A stretch of DNA of 64,000 bases. It comes from Flavobacterium piscisymbiosum (GTDB lineage Bacteria; Bacteroidota; Bacteroidia; Flavobacteriales; Flavobacteriaceae). The notes below the pieces were generated by a model that saw only the letters and a list, made by a program, of their open reading frames with translations, was not told the origin of the DNA and searched no databases. The position numbers and the translations under genes are program-made. Positions 53,729 through 60,918 of this stretch are shown one piece after another; the first letter of the stretch is position 1, and each line of letters opens with the position of its first letter. The stretch is from the NCBI RefSeq assembly GCF_020905295.1, contig NZ_JAJJMM010000001.1:3906001-3970000 (forward strand), written 5' to 3'.

Positions 53729-53759
53729 AAAAATGGCATACGATAGGCATGCCATTTTT
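53729..53759. terminator. Bidirectional hairpin terminator
   Basis: AAAAATGGCAT (53729-53739) pairs with ATGCCATTTTT (53749-53759), with T tracts at both ends. It ends the acidic protein gene and insulates it from the papain-like gene. Confidence 0.8.
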
Positions 53760-53785
53760 TTTAATTTTAATATTTAATAATTGGA

Positions 53786-54160
53786 TTATTCGTCCTCTTT
53801 ATTGAGATCATTCTGTTTGTTATTAACAGAAGTATCTTTATTGATGGTTTTATCCTTATCTTCGGTCTGTTCTGATTTGACATTAGAGATATTTTCAAGA
53901 TCAATTTCAGTATTTAGATCTTCTTTGAATTTTTCCTCATATCGGTACGGATCTTCATCTCTTGCATAATTGTCATGATCAACAAGTGTTTCCTGGTCGA
54001 TATAATCAGGGTCGCCTTCTACAAATTCCGGGATAGGTTCTGTAGTAATGGTTCGTTTATATTGATCGTCGCTCTGAATGTTATTTCCATCAACTAGCGT
54101 ATTTTGATCAATAAAATCAGGGTCTGTCTGACCGTATTCGTTGCTGTTTTGCTTTTCCAT
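53786..54160 (-). CDS. Acidic low-complexity protein with a duplicated DPDxIDQxTLVD motif
   Basis: The protein has 124 residues from the ATG at 54160; an upstream ATG at 54196 gives 136. It is highly acidic and Asn/Gln-rich with no signal peptide or predicted fold. DPDFIDQNTLVDGNN and DPDYIDQETLVDHDN are a clear internal duplication about 40 residues apart. The C-terminal third (KSEQTEDKDKTINKDTSVNN) is charged and likely disordered. It has its own terminator and stands beside the papain-like and ligase-like genes. It could be a substrate or a binding partner for them, but nothing in the sequence shows that. No family is recognised. Confidence 0.65.
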   Translation of the reverse strand: MEKQNSNEYGQTDPDFIDQNTLVDGNNIQSDDQYKRTITTEPIPEFVEGDPDYIDQETLVDHDNYARDEDPYRYEEKFKEDLNTEIDLENISNVKSEQTEDKDKTINKDTSVNNKQNDLNKEDE

Positions 54161-54413
54161 GACGCTGTTATTTAAGTAATTATTATTGTCACACAACTAA
54201 ACTTGTGTGCTTTTTACAAATTTAGCGAAGACATTTAGTAAACTTTTACAGAAAAACCATTTACAGTTCCATAATTAAAAGCTTCGTCTTTTTTTATTTT
54301 TATTTTAACGATATTGTAAGTAAAAGACTATTATGTATTTTTTAAGGAATACTTTAACATTTTTAAAAAGAATAAAACAACAATAAACACCGTTCTTAAA
54401 CAAAACTATATAT

Positions 54414-55442
54414 ATGGGCTTATTTGATTTTATGATAGTGGAGATAGCTATGGATTTGGGAACAGCGAATACTTTAATAATTTACGACGGAAAAATTGTA
54501 GTTGACAGTCCATCGATTGTGGCAAGAGATATAAGAAACGGAAAAATTATTGCTGTAGGCAAAGAGGCCAGTTTAATGCAGGGTAAAACACACGAAAATA
54601 TTAAAACAATCCGACCGCTAAAAGACGGTGTAATTGCAGATTTTGATGCGTCGGAAAAAATGATTAACTGGTTTATCAATAATATACCGGAAATTAAAAA
54701 AAATCTTTTTAAGCCTTCTTTGCGAATGGTGGTTTGTATTCCCAGCGGTATTACCGAGGTTGAGATGCGAGCGGTAAAAGAGTCGTGCGAACGTGTAAAC
54801 GGAAAAGAAGTATTCCTGATTCATGAGCCTATGGCGGCCGCTATAGGGATGGGTATTGATGTTATGCTGCCTCAGGGTAATATTATTGTGGATATTGGAG
54901 GAGGAACCACCGAAATCGCGGTTATTGCCCTTGGCGGAATTATTTGCGATAAATCGATCAAGATTGCCGGTGACGTTTTCACGAATGATATCTTATATTA
55001 TATGAGAACACAGCATAATCTGTATATTGGAGATGCCACGGCAGAAACGATAAAAATTGAAGTAGGTTCCGCAATGGAAGAACTCGAACAACCCCCTAAT
55101 GATATGCTGGTTCGAGGAAGAGATTTGCTTACCGGAAAACCCAAAGAGATCAAAATCACCTATAGAGAAATTGCGAAAGCACTGGATAAATCGATTCTTA
55201 GAATCGAAGATGCTATTATGGTAACGCTTTCGCTAACTCCGCCCGAATTGGCTGCCGACATTTACAACACAGGTTTATATCTGGCAGGAGGAGGAGCAAT
55301 GCTTCGTGGTCTCGATAAAAGGATTTCTCAAAAAACAGATTTACCAGTTTATATTGCCGAAGATCCTTTAAGAGCTGTAGTGAGAGGTACTGGGGTTGTA
55401 TTAAAAAATATTGCCAAATACAAAAGTGTGTTGATAAAGTAA
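54414..55442 (+). CDS. mreB: MreB-like actin homologue (solo copy)
   Basis: This 342-aa protein is a full-length MreB. MDLGTANTLIIYDG is phosphate-1, VVDIGGGTTEIAVIALGGI (897-level region of the gene) is phosphate-2, and LAGGGAMLRGLDKRI is the adenosine motif. It lacks the usual mreC/mreD neighbours, and the start MGLFDFMIVEIAMDLG is typical. MreB directs lateral peptidoglycan synthesis on the inner membrane face. This may be the cell's second MreB-like copy or a solo one. It is transcribed divergently from the acidic protein gene with a 254-bp spacer. A strong terminator follows. Confidence 0.9.
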   Translation: MGLFDFMIVEIAMDLGTANTLIIYDGKIVVDSPSIVARDIRNGKIIAVGKEASLMQGKTHENIKTIRPLKDGVIADFDASEKMINWFINNIPEIKKNLFKPSLRMVVCIPSGITEVEMRAVKESCERVNGKEVFLIHEPMAAAIGMGIDVMLPQGNIIVDIGGGTTEIAVIALGGIICDKSIKIAGDVFTNDILYYMRTQHNLYIGDATAETIKIEVGSAMEELEQPPNDMLVRGRDLLTGKPKEIKITYREIAKALDKSILRIEDAIMVTLSLTPPELAADIYNTGLYLAGGGAMLRGLDKRISQKTDLPVYIAEDPLRAVVRGTGVVLKNIAKYKSVLIK

Positions 55443-55471
55443 ATTTGTCAATTGAATATCTATAACATAAA

Positions 55472-55497
55472 AAAACCTCGCCGATTGGCGAGGTTTT
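55472..55497 (+). terminator. Hairpin terminator of the MreB gene
   Basis: AAAACCTCGCC (55472-55482) pairs with GGCGAGGTTTT (55487-55497) with a 4-nt loop, 30 bp after the stop. Confidence 0.85.
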
Positions 55498-55644
55498 CTA
55501 TTTCTATTCTTTGTCGATTAACTTTGTGGGCACGGAAAGAATTTCCGCGCTATCGTTGCGCATATGCGAGCGATCGGGTCTTCTGCAAATGTTAGATGTA
55601 ATAATTAACCACCAATACATCTGATACATTACCATAATGTTTAA

Positions 55645-56109
55645 TTATTCATTTTTAATTAAGTAGTTAGATGATTTTGGTATTGATTTTAAATTTGGAT
55701 AAATTTCTTTTACTTCGTACTCGGCATTAATATTCTTCTTTTCGTATGCCTTAAACAGGTAATAATTGGCTAATTTGTTTACTCTTATGGCACTATCATT
55801 TTCACGAAGCGTTAATAAATAAAACGTGTCAAAGTAGGCATCTCCATAATCATATTTTTCAGACATTTTTATTGAATAATATAAAAAGTCTTCATAACAA
55901 TTGATGGAAACATATTTCTTAAATGCTTCGGCGTATAAAATTTTATTTCCATTTTTTAAAGCGCTATCAGCAAGTTTTTTAGCTTCTATTTTGTTGTTGT
56001 AATACTTCTCATAATTTGATGAAGAAGAAGTTTTTTGACTATTTATCTTTTCTTTTTGCTTATTACATGAAAGGATTAATAGCGCAATGATTAATATATA
56101 TATTTTCAT
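55645..56109 (-). CDS. Small hypothetical lipoprotein
   Basis: This 154-aa lipoprotein has lipobox Cys15 (LILSC) followed by NKQKEK, which lacks the acidic surface signal, so it probably remains in the periplasmic leaflet. The remainder is helical with pairs such as AKKLADSALKNGNKILYAEAFKKY and YYLFKAYEKKNINAEYEVKEIYP, like short Sel1/TPR-type repeats. No family is recognised. It is a single gene, divergent from a repeat-rich spacer. Confidence 0.55.
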   Translation of the reverse strand: MKIYILIIALLILSCNKQKEKINSQKTSSSSNYEKYYNNKIEAKKLADSALKNGNKILYAEAFKKYVSINCYEDFLYYSIKMSEKYDYGDAYFDTFYLLTLRENDSAIRVNKLANYYLFKAYEKKNINAEYEVKEIYPNLKSIPKSSNYLIKNE

Positions 56110-56179
56110 TATTTATATTTTTTTAAATTTTTTTGTTCTCGAGCCAGGAACTCCCGATCGCGCAGATTTATCTCAGCAA

Positions 56180-56327
56180 CGATAGCGCGGATTTGCAATC
56201 CGTGCCCGCAAAGATTGGTTTGGTTTCCTTGAAAATCTAAAATACGCATTAATTTGTTAGACTTTTGTTTTAATGATTTGTTTTGTGTCTTACTGTTGCG
56301 GGCACGGATTGCAAATCCGCGCTATCG
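56180..56327. repeat. Perfect 31-bp inverted repeat pair
   Basis: The 31-nt segment 56180-56210 (CGATAGCGCGGATTTGCAAT then CCGTGCCCGCA) is exactly the reverse complement of 56297-56327, with 86 nt between. A related single copy with a different centre is at 55527-55555 (GGGCACGG, AAAGAATTT, CCGCGCTATCG). The pair forms a large potential stem in the 693-bp gap 56110-56802. Confidence 0.85.
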
Positions 56328-56356
56328 GGTTAAAATCATTTAACCATTTAATTAGA

Positions 56357-56509
56357 AAAATCCGTTTTTATCAGCGTTTTCGCTTTAGCGAATCAGTAAA
56401 ATCAGCGTCTAATTTTGTCGCGGATAAAACAGATTTACTTCGTAAAAACGCGGATAAAAACAGATTTGATTTGCAATAATTTTATTTTTTAAAAGCTTAA
56501 CTTAATGAC
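56357..56509. repeat. Dispersed repeat core, copy D
   Basis: This stretch reads like copy A (30274-30424): GCGTTTTCGCTTTAGCGAAT, then TAAAACAGATTTACTTCGTA and ACGCGGATAAAAAC, ending TTGCAATAATTTTA. Its ORF on the plus strand is not coding. It adjoins the 31-bp inverted repeat pair. Confidence 0.8.
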
Positions 56510-56660
56510 ATTGGGCGCGAGCATCTTGATCGTGAACGCAAAGCAATATTTTCAAATTTAATATAAATTCTTTTTAAGATGATTCTTAAAAAGAACATAA
56601 GCCATTATCTTCTTACTTTAAATTATGTTTTCCTCTATATAAAATAAACAAATAATCCAT

Positions 56661-56668
56661 TATCTTTG
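56661..56668 (+). promoter_or_regulatory. Flavobacterial -7 element
   Basis: TATCTTTG matches TAnnTTTG, 135 bp upstream of the msrA ATG. It would give a leader of about 125 nt. Confidence 0.45.
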
Positions 56669-56802
56669 ATAGAGAACTAAAGAAAATTAAACATTGTAAA
56701 CAGTAATTTATTTACCCGTTATCAATGCATTGATTCAATAAAACTTAAGAACCAAATCTAACGAAATCTTAAGTTTTAAAATGATTTTTAAAAACAAATA
56801 TT

Positions 56803-57297
56803 ATGGAGAATTTAAAGAAAGCCTATATAGCCGGAGGATGTTTTTGGGGCATGGAAGACCTTTTTCGTGTTCGTCCAGGTGTAATCGACACTGAAGTGGG
56901 TTACATTGGTGGGGAAAATGATAATCCCACTTATCAAAATCATCCCGGACATGCAGAAGGAATGGAGATTACGTATGATGCCAATACAACATCTTTTAAA
57001 GAATTGTTAGATTACTTTTTCAGAATGCATGATCCAACAACAGTAGACAGGCAGGGTAATGACAAAGGATCAAGTTACAGGTCGGCTATATTTATTCAGA
57101 ATGAAGAAGAGGAAGAGGCTGCAAAAGAAGTAATTCAGCTTGTTGATGATTCTAAAAAATGGCCGGGAAAAGTGGTTACGACATTGGAACCTATTAGTAA
57201 ATTTTGGGTAGCCGAAGATTATCATCAGGATTATCTGGTCAAAAAGCCAAATGGGTATACTTGTCATTTTGAACGATTTAATACTTCATTTTTATAA
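56803..57297 (+). CDS. msrA: Peptide methionine sulfoxide reductase A
   Basis: This 164-aa MsrA reduces methionine-S-sulfoxide in oxidised proteins. It has the catalytic Cys13 in [11 protein letters not shown], the GYIGG block and [23 protein letters not shown] of the active-site loop. The end [12 protein letters not shown] is typical. It has no signal peptide, so it is cytosolic, and no MsrB is fused or adjacent. It is a single gene with a terminator behind it. Confidence 0.93.
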   Translation: MENLKKAYIAGGCFWGMEDLFRVRPGVIDTEVGYIGGENDNPTYQNHPGHAEGMEITYDANTTSFKELLDYFFRMHDPTTVDRQGNDKGSSYRSAIFIQNEEEEEAAKEVIQLVDDSKKWPGKVVTTLEPISKFWVAEDYHQDYLVKKPNGYTCHFERFNTSFL

Positions 57298-57333
57298 GTG
57301 TTATGATGATTTGTTTCGATCATTAAAATATAC

Positions 57334-57364
57334 AAACCTCTAGAGTCATTGATTTTAGAGGTTT
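57334..57364 (+). terminator. Hairpin terminator of msrA
   Basis: AAACCTCTA (57334-57342) pairs with TAGAGGTTT (57356-57364), followed by TTTTAT. Confidence 0.75.
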
Positions 57365-57459
57365 TTTTATGCTAAAGTTTTAATAATCTTATCTCATATA
57401 GGATCAACACTAAATGTTGTGGAAAATATAAAAAAATTAAACATATTAATTATTTTTCA

Positions 57460-57596
57460 CCACAGAGAATTCAAAGATTATTATTTAAGGATACTTCCAA
57501 AAACACAAAGTTCACAAACCTTTGTATTGGCTTAGCTTTGTGAACTTTGTGTTTTTTTATAAAAGATAAGATAAAAAAACTTAGCGTTCTCTGTGG
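57460..57596. repeat. Nested inverted repeat with a 20-bp perfect inner stem
   Basis: The outer arms CCACAGAGAA (57460-57469) and TTCTCTGTGG (57587-57596) enclose inner arms AAAAACACAAAGTTCACAAA (57499-57518) and the exact complement at 57537-57556. The CACAAAGTTCACAAA motif resembles other gene-spacer runs here. It sits in the 565-bp non-coding gap before a GNAT gene. No transposase is present. Confidence 0.8.
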
Positions 57597-57862
57597 TAAT
57601 TTTTTTCTCTCCACAGATTTTTGAAGTGGTCCCTAAAACACTAGTTCAATTGATATCAGAATGATAAAAGCATATCATTTTGATAGGAAGATTATTAGAT
57701 TAAAGTTTTATGTTTTGCGCTTAAGTTGTTGATATATTGGTTTTAATAATTGAAATAAATAGATTTTAGAGAATTGGTATATTAATTGGAAATTCTGTTT
57801 TGTATTTCCAAATGCATAATAGATTGTAGTATTAATAAAATAGGGAATACATCAAACTACAT

Positions 57863-58528
57863 ATGAAAACCCTACAACGTACCATAGATTTTTTCGGCAA
57901 AGATTTTCCAGAACCTGATCCGTTCCCCAACAAACAAATTGTATTACACAATAGTCAGATTGCAGAAGAAATACCAAATTTTACGGTTGAAGTCGCCAGC
58001 GCCAAACATGTTTTTTGGACAAAAGAAATTTGCGACGTCACGCTATCATCTGCCATAGCCCGTGGAACTGGTATTTCGGGACGTTCTCCTGAATTGCTGG
58101 AATCAAAAATAAAAAAAGGCGAAGCTATTATCGCTTTTACATCAGAGGGAAAATGGGCAGGATTCTCTTTTATATCTTCCTGGGAAGATGGACGATATGT
58201 TTCTAATTCCGGATTAATTGTAGCGCCTGAATTCAGACACACAGGTTTAGCAAAAACGATTAAAAGAAAAATCTTCGAATTGAGCCGTCAAAAATATCCT
58301 GATGCAAAAATATTCAGTCTGACAACTGGTTTGGCCGTAATGAAAATGAATCATGAATTGGGTTTTGAACCCGTCACGTATTCAGAATTAACTACCGATG
58401 AGGTTTTCTGGGAGAATTGTAAATCCTGTGTCAATTGCCCCATATTACTGAGTAAAGAAAGAAAAAACTGTTTGTGTACAGCCATGCTTTACGATCCTAA
58501 ACACAACGAATCCTTAAATATTAAATAA
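57863..58528 (+). CDS. GNAT family N-acetyltransferase with a C-terminal Cys cluster
   Basis: This 221-aa protein has a GNAT core at residues about 45-185. YVSNSGLIVAPEFRHTGLAKTIKRK holds the acetyl-CoA loop (R-x-x-G-x-A), and NHELGFEPVTYSEL is strand 5. The C-terminal part NCKSCVNCPILLSKERKNCLC has five Cys and may form a metal site, which is unusual for GNATs. The purpose is unknown. The nucleosidase-like gene is 76 bp downstream on the same strand and may be co-transcribed. Confidence 0.8.
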   Translation: MKTLQRTIDFFGKDFPEPDPFPNKQIVLHNSQIAEEIPNFTVEVASAKHVFWTKEICDVTLSSAIARGTGISGRSPELLESKIKKGEAIIAFTSEGKWAGFSFISSWEDGRYVSNSGLIVAPEFRHTGLAKTIKRKIFELSRQKYPDAKIFSLTTGLAVMKMNHELGFEPVTYSELTTDEVFWENCKSCVNCPILLSKERKNCLCTAMLYDPKHNESLNIK

Positions 58529-58604
58529 AAAAAATCAAATCATTTTGAAAATATAGAAGTAAATAATACCCGATATTTGCAACATAAAAAATACTTCAAT
58601 TTTT

Positions 58605-59213
58605 ATGATAAAGATTAACGAAAAACATACATACCCATTCAAAGATGTGCTTTTTACATTTGCCCTGGCTTCTGAAGCAGCCGAAGTGTTTAAAGATCAT
58701 ACTGCACTTATTACAGGAATTGGAAAGGTCAATGCTGCCTACGAATTAACCAAAGCGATACAATTAAAAAGACCTTCGGTAATTGTAAATCTGGGTTCGG
58801 CGGGAAGTACTCATTTTAAGAAAGGTGATGTAGTTTGCTGTACAAAATTTGTTCAAAGAGATATGGATGTTAGAGGACTTGGTTTTGCTCTGTACGAAAC
58901 ACCTTTGTCCGGTTTGTCGCCAGTTTTAGAATATGGTCTGGAAATGAACGGACTGCCTTTAGGTATTTGCGGTACAGGAGATAGTTTCGAAATGCAGCAT
59001 TCTGAAACGATCTATGATGTAGTAGATATGGAATCTTACGCCTTGGCTATGATTGCTATGAAAGAAAACATTCCGTTTTTGTGTTTAAAATATATTTCTG
59101 ATGGTGCCGATGATAATGCAGCTGAAGACTGGAGTGTTCAGGTTCATAAGGCGGCTGTTGCGTATGGCAGTATTTTAAAATTGAATATAAACGAAACTTC
59201 GGTTAATTCTTAG
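58605..59213 (+). CDS. MTA/SAH-nucleosidase-like (PNP/UDP family) protein
   Basis: This 202-aa protein has the PNP/UDP phosphorylase fold. GIGKVNAAYELTKAIQ is the phosphate-loop-like start, IVNLGSAGSTHFKKGDVV the core strand, and VDMESYALAMI (about 140-150) contains the Glu143 that binds the ribose. KYISDGADD (162-170) includes Asp166, the usual catalytic acid. It is shorter than Pfs (about 230 aa). It probably cleaves an adenosine- or purine-type nucleoside. Location behind the Cys-cluster GNAT suggests a joint unit. Confidence 0.8.
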   Translation: MIKINEKHTYPFKDVLFTFALASEAAEVFKDHTALITGIGKVNAAYELTKAIQLKRPSVIVNLGSAGSTHFKKGDVVCCTKFVQRDMDVRGLGFALYETPLSGLSPVLEYGLEMNGLPLGICGTGDSFEMQHSETIYDVVDMESYALAMIAMKENIPFLCLKYISDGADDNAAEDWSVQVHKAAVAYGSILKLNINETSVNS

Positions 59214-59235
59214 AGGATAACGAATAAGATTTTTT

Positions 59236-59311
59236 CTCTCGCAGATTCGGCAGATTATTCTTTGCCAGACTTTATCAAAAAAATCTGCCGAATCTGCTAA
59301 ATCTGCGAGAG
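59236..59311. repeat. Inverted repeat built from CTGCCGAATCTG/9-mer units
   Basis: The left arm CTCTCGCAGATTCGGCAGATT pairs with AATCTGCCGAATCTG...CGAGAG on the right, which carries one extra CTAAATCTG unit. The same 9-mer forms the array at 7935-7970. It may work as a terminator for the nucleosidase gene, but there is no clean T tract. Confidence 0.75.
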
Positions 59312-59368
59312 TTTTATCAGCGTATTTTTCAAATTATTATAATTTCAAAATATTACTTTTTGATAAAA

Positions 59369-59402
59369 AAAGGCTGCCTGAATAGATTTCAGACAGCCTC
59401 TT
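59369..59402. terminator. Hairpin terminator of the second RND operon
   Basis: AGGCTGCCTGAA and TTCAGACAGCCT form a 12-bp stem with one mismatch (about 59370-59400), preceded on the plus strand by an A tract, which becomes a T tract for the minus-strand TolC gene ending at 59461. Confidence 0.65.
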
Positions 59403-59460
59403 ATAACTGCAGTTTTTATGTACTAATTCAAAAGTTTACGACCAATTAGTTGCTTTAAGA

Positions 59461-60915
59461 TTAGTTTATTCCTCCTCCTAAAGCTTTGTACAATAAAACC
59501 TGTGACTCTGCATTTTTTAATTGAATGTCAACAAAATCCAGTTCGGCCTGCAGTTTGTTTTTTTGCGCATTTATAATTTCCAGATAATTGGCATAACCGC
59601 TCAAATACAAATCATTCGAAACGTTTACGGCAATTTCGAGATGCTCAATTTCCTTCGATTTGTATTTTAAAACACCAACAAATGATTCTGTTCTGTGCAG
59701 TAAAGCACTCAGCTCATTATATGCAGTTGTAATCGTATTTTGATATTGCAGAAAAGAAATTTGCTGTCTTCTATTAGATACAAAAAATTCCTGCTTAATT
59801 TGACCTTTATTAAATACCGGAGCTGTTAAACCACCAAGCAATTGCCAGGCAAACGATCCGTTATCAAAAAATGTGGAGAAAGAAAACGAATTAAAACCAG
59901 CATAACCTCCCAGGTTTAAAGTCGGGAAAAAGGCCGCACGTGCAGCTTTTGCATCAGCATTTGTGGCACGCAGTTCATGATAGGCTTCAGCGACATCAGG
60001 TCTTTTATGAATGATAGAATCAACGCTTATTTTTTGATTTAAAACCTCGAGATGACCGGAAAGGAAATCAGCACTTCTTTCGATTTTTCCGCCGTATTCA
60101 CCTAAAAGATTTAATAACGCTTTTTCGGTTTGATCAATACTTAAATTAAGTTGCTCGGCTTCCGCCAAAATATTGTTGTTCTGTGCATTAAACTGCTGAA
60201 CAGCCAATTCCGTCGCTTTACCCACAGATCGCTGCGCCGAAATAATATCAAGCGCTCTCTGCTGGGTTTTAAGGTTCTTTTTGTAAATCTCAGCCTGTTT
60301 ATCCACCGCAATGAGTTTATAATACAAATCAGCGACATCACTTAACAATCGGGTTTGCAGTAAACGCATTCCTTGTTGAGAAGCAAAAAAACGTTCGCGA
60401 GCGGCTTTTTTACGATTGCTCAGTTTCCCCCAGATATCAGCTTCCCAGGAAACTTTTCCGCCTAAAAAGAGGTTAGGAGAGACACTTTCATTTATTCTTT
60501 GTTTCTCATTAATGTTTTGGGAAAAATTAGTATCAAAATTCCCTACACCATCCATAGTATATTTCCCGTAATGTGTTCCAGAGGCATCTGCAACAAGATC
60601 TAAAGATGGGAGCAAAGCCAGTTTTGCTACTTTTAAATGAGAATTGGCAATTAAAATTCTTTCCTGCACAATTAAATAGTCAGGATTTTGAGCAATAGCT
60701 TTCTTTAAAAGATTTTCCAATTTGGCATCTTTAAAATAGGTTTCTGTTTTTAAAGGAATAAAATTTTGCAGACTATCAGTTGCCTTTTTTCTTTTCAGGT
60801 CAAAATTTTCCGGCAGCTGTTTCGCTGCCAGATTATCATTGATTTTTGGAGCGGAGCAAGCTGTAAGAAGCAAAACACCGCCAAAGATTATATATCGATT
60901 TATTTGTTGTTTCAT
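59461..60915 (-). CDS. TolC-like outer-membrane efflux lipoprotein (second system)
   Basis: This 484-aa NodT-type channel has lipobox Cys20 (LTACS). Two OEP repeats are visible: GKVSWEADIWGKLSNRKKAARERF in the first, and DSIIHKRPDVAEAYHELRATNADAKAARAAFFPTLNL in the second. It ends QVLLYKALGGGI. It is the outer-membrane duct for the RND permease encoded 3 bp upstream. The arrangement permease-then-TolC mirrors 21856-26417; the adaptor gene of this second system would lie outside the window. Confidence 0.93.
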   Translation of the reverse strand: MKQQINRYIIFGGVLLLTACSAPKINDNLAAKQLPENFDLKRKKATDSLQNFIPLKTETYFKDAKLENLLKKAIAQNPDYLIVQERILIANSHLKVAKLALLPSLDLVADASGTHYGKYTMDGVGNFDTNFSQNINEKQRINESVSPNLFLGGKVSWEADIWGKLSNRKKAARERFFASQQGMRLLQTRLLSDVADLYYKLIAVDKQAEIYKKNLKTQQRALDIISAQRSVGKATELAVQQFNAQNNNILAEAEQLNLSIDQTEKALLNLLGEYGGKIERSADFLSGHLEVLNQKISVDSIIHKRPDVAEAYHELRATNADAKAARAAFFPTLNLGGYAGFNSFSFSTFFDNGSFAWQLLGGLTAPVFNKGQIKQEFFVSNRRQQISFLQYQNTITTAYNELSALLHRTESFVGVLKYKSKEIEHLEIAVNVSNDLYLSGYANYLEIINAQKNKLQAELDFVDIQLKNAESQVLLYKALGGGIN

Positions 60916-60918
60916 GTT

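Noticed and set aside
54414..55442. Member of a functional unit with the ligase-like and papain-like genes
   Set aside because: It is on the opposite strand with a terminator between, so a shared unit is not supported; only proximity remains.
56273..56479. 68-codon ORF across the 31-bp inverted repeat and the copy-D element
   Set aside because: It lies entirely in repeats; no protein likeness.
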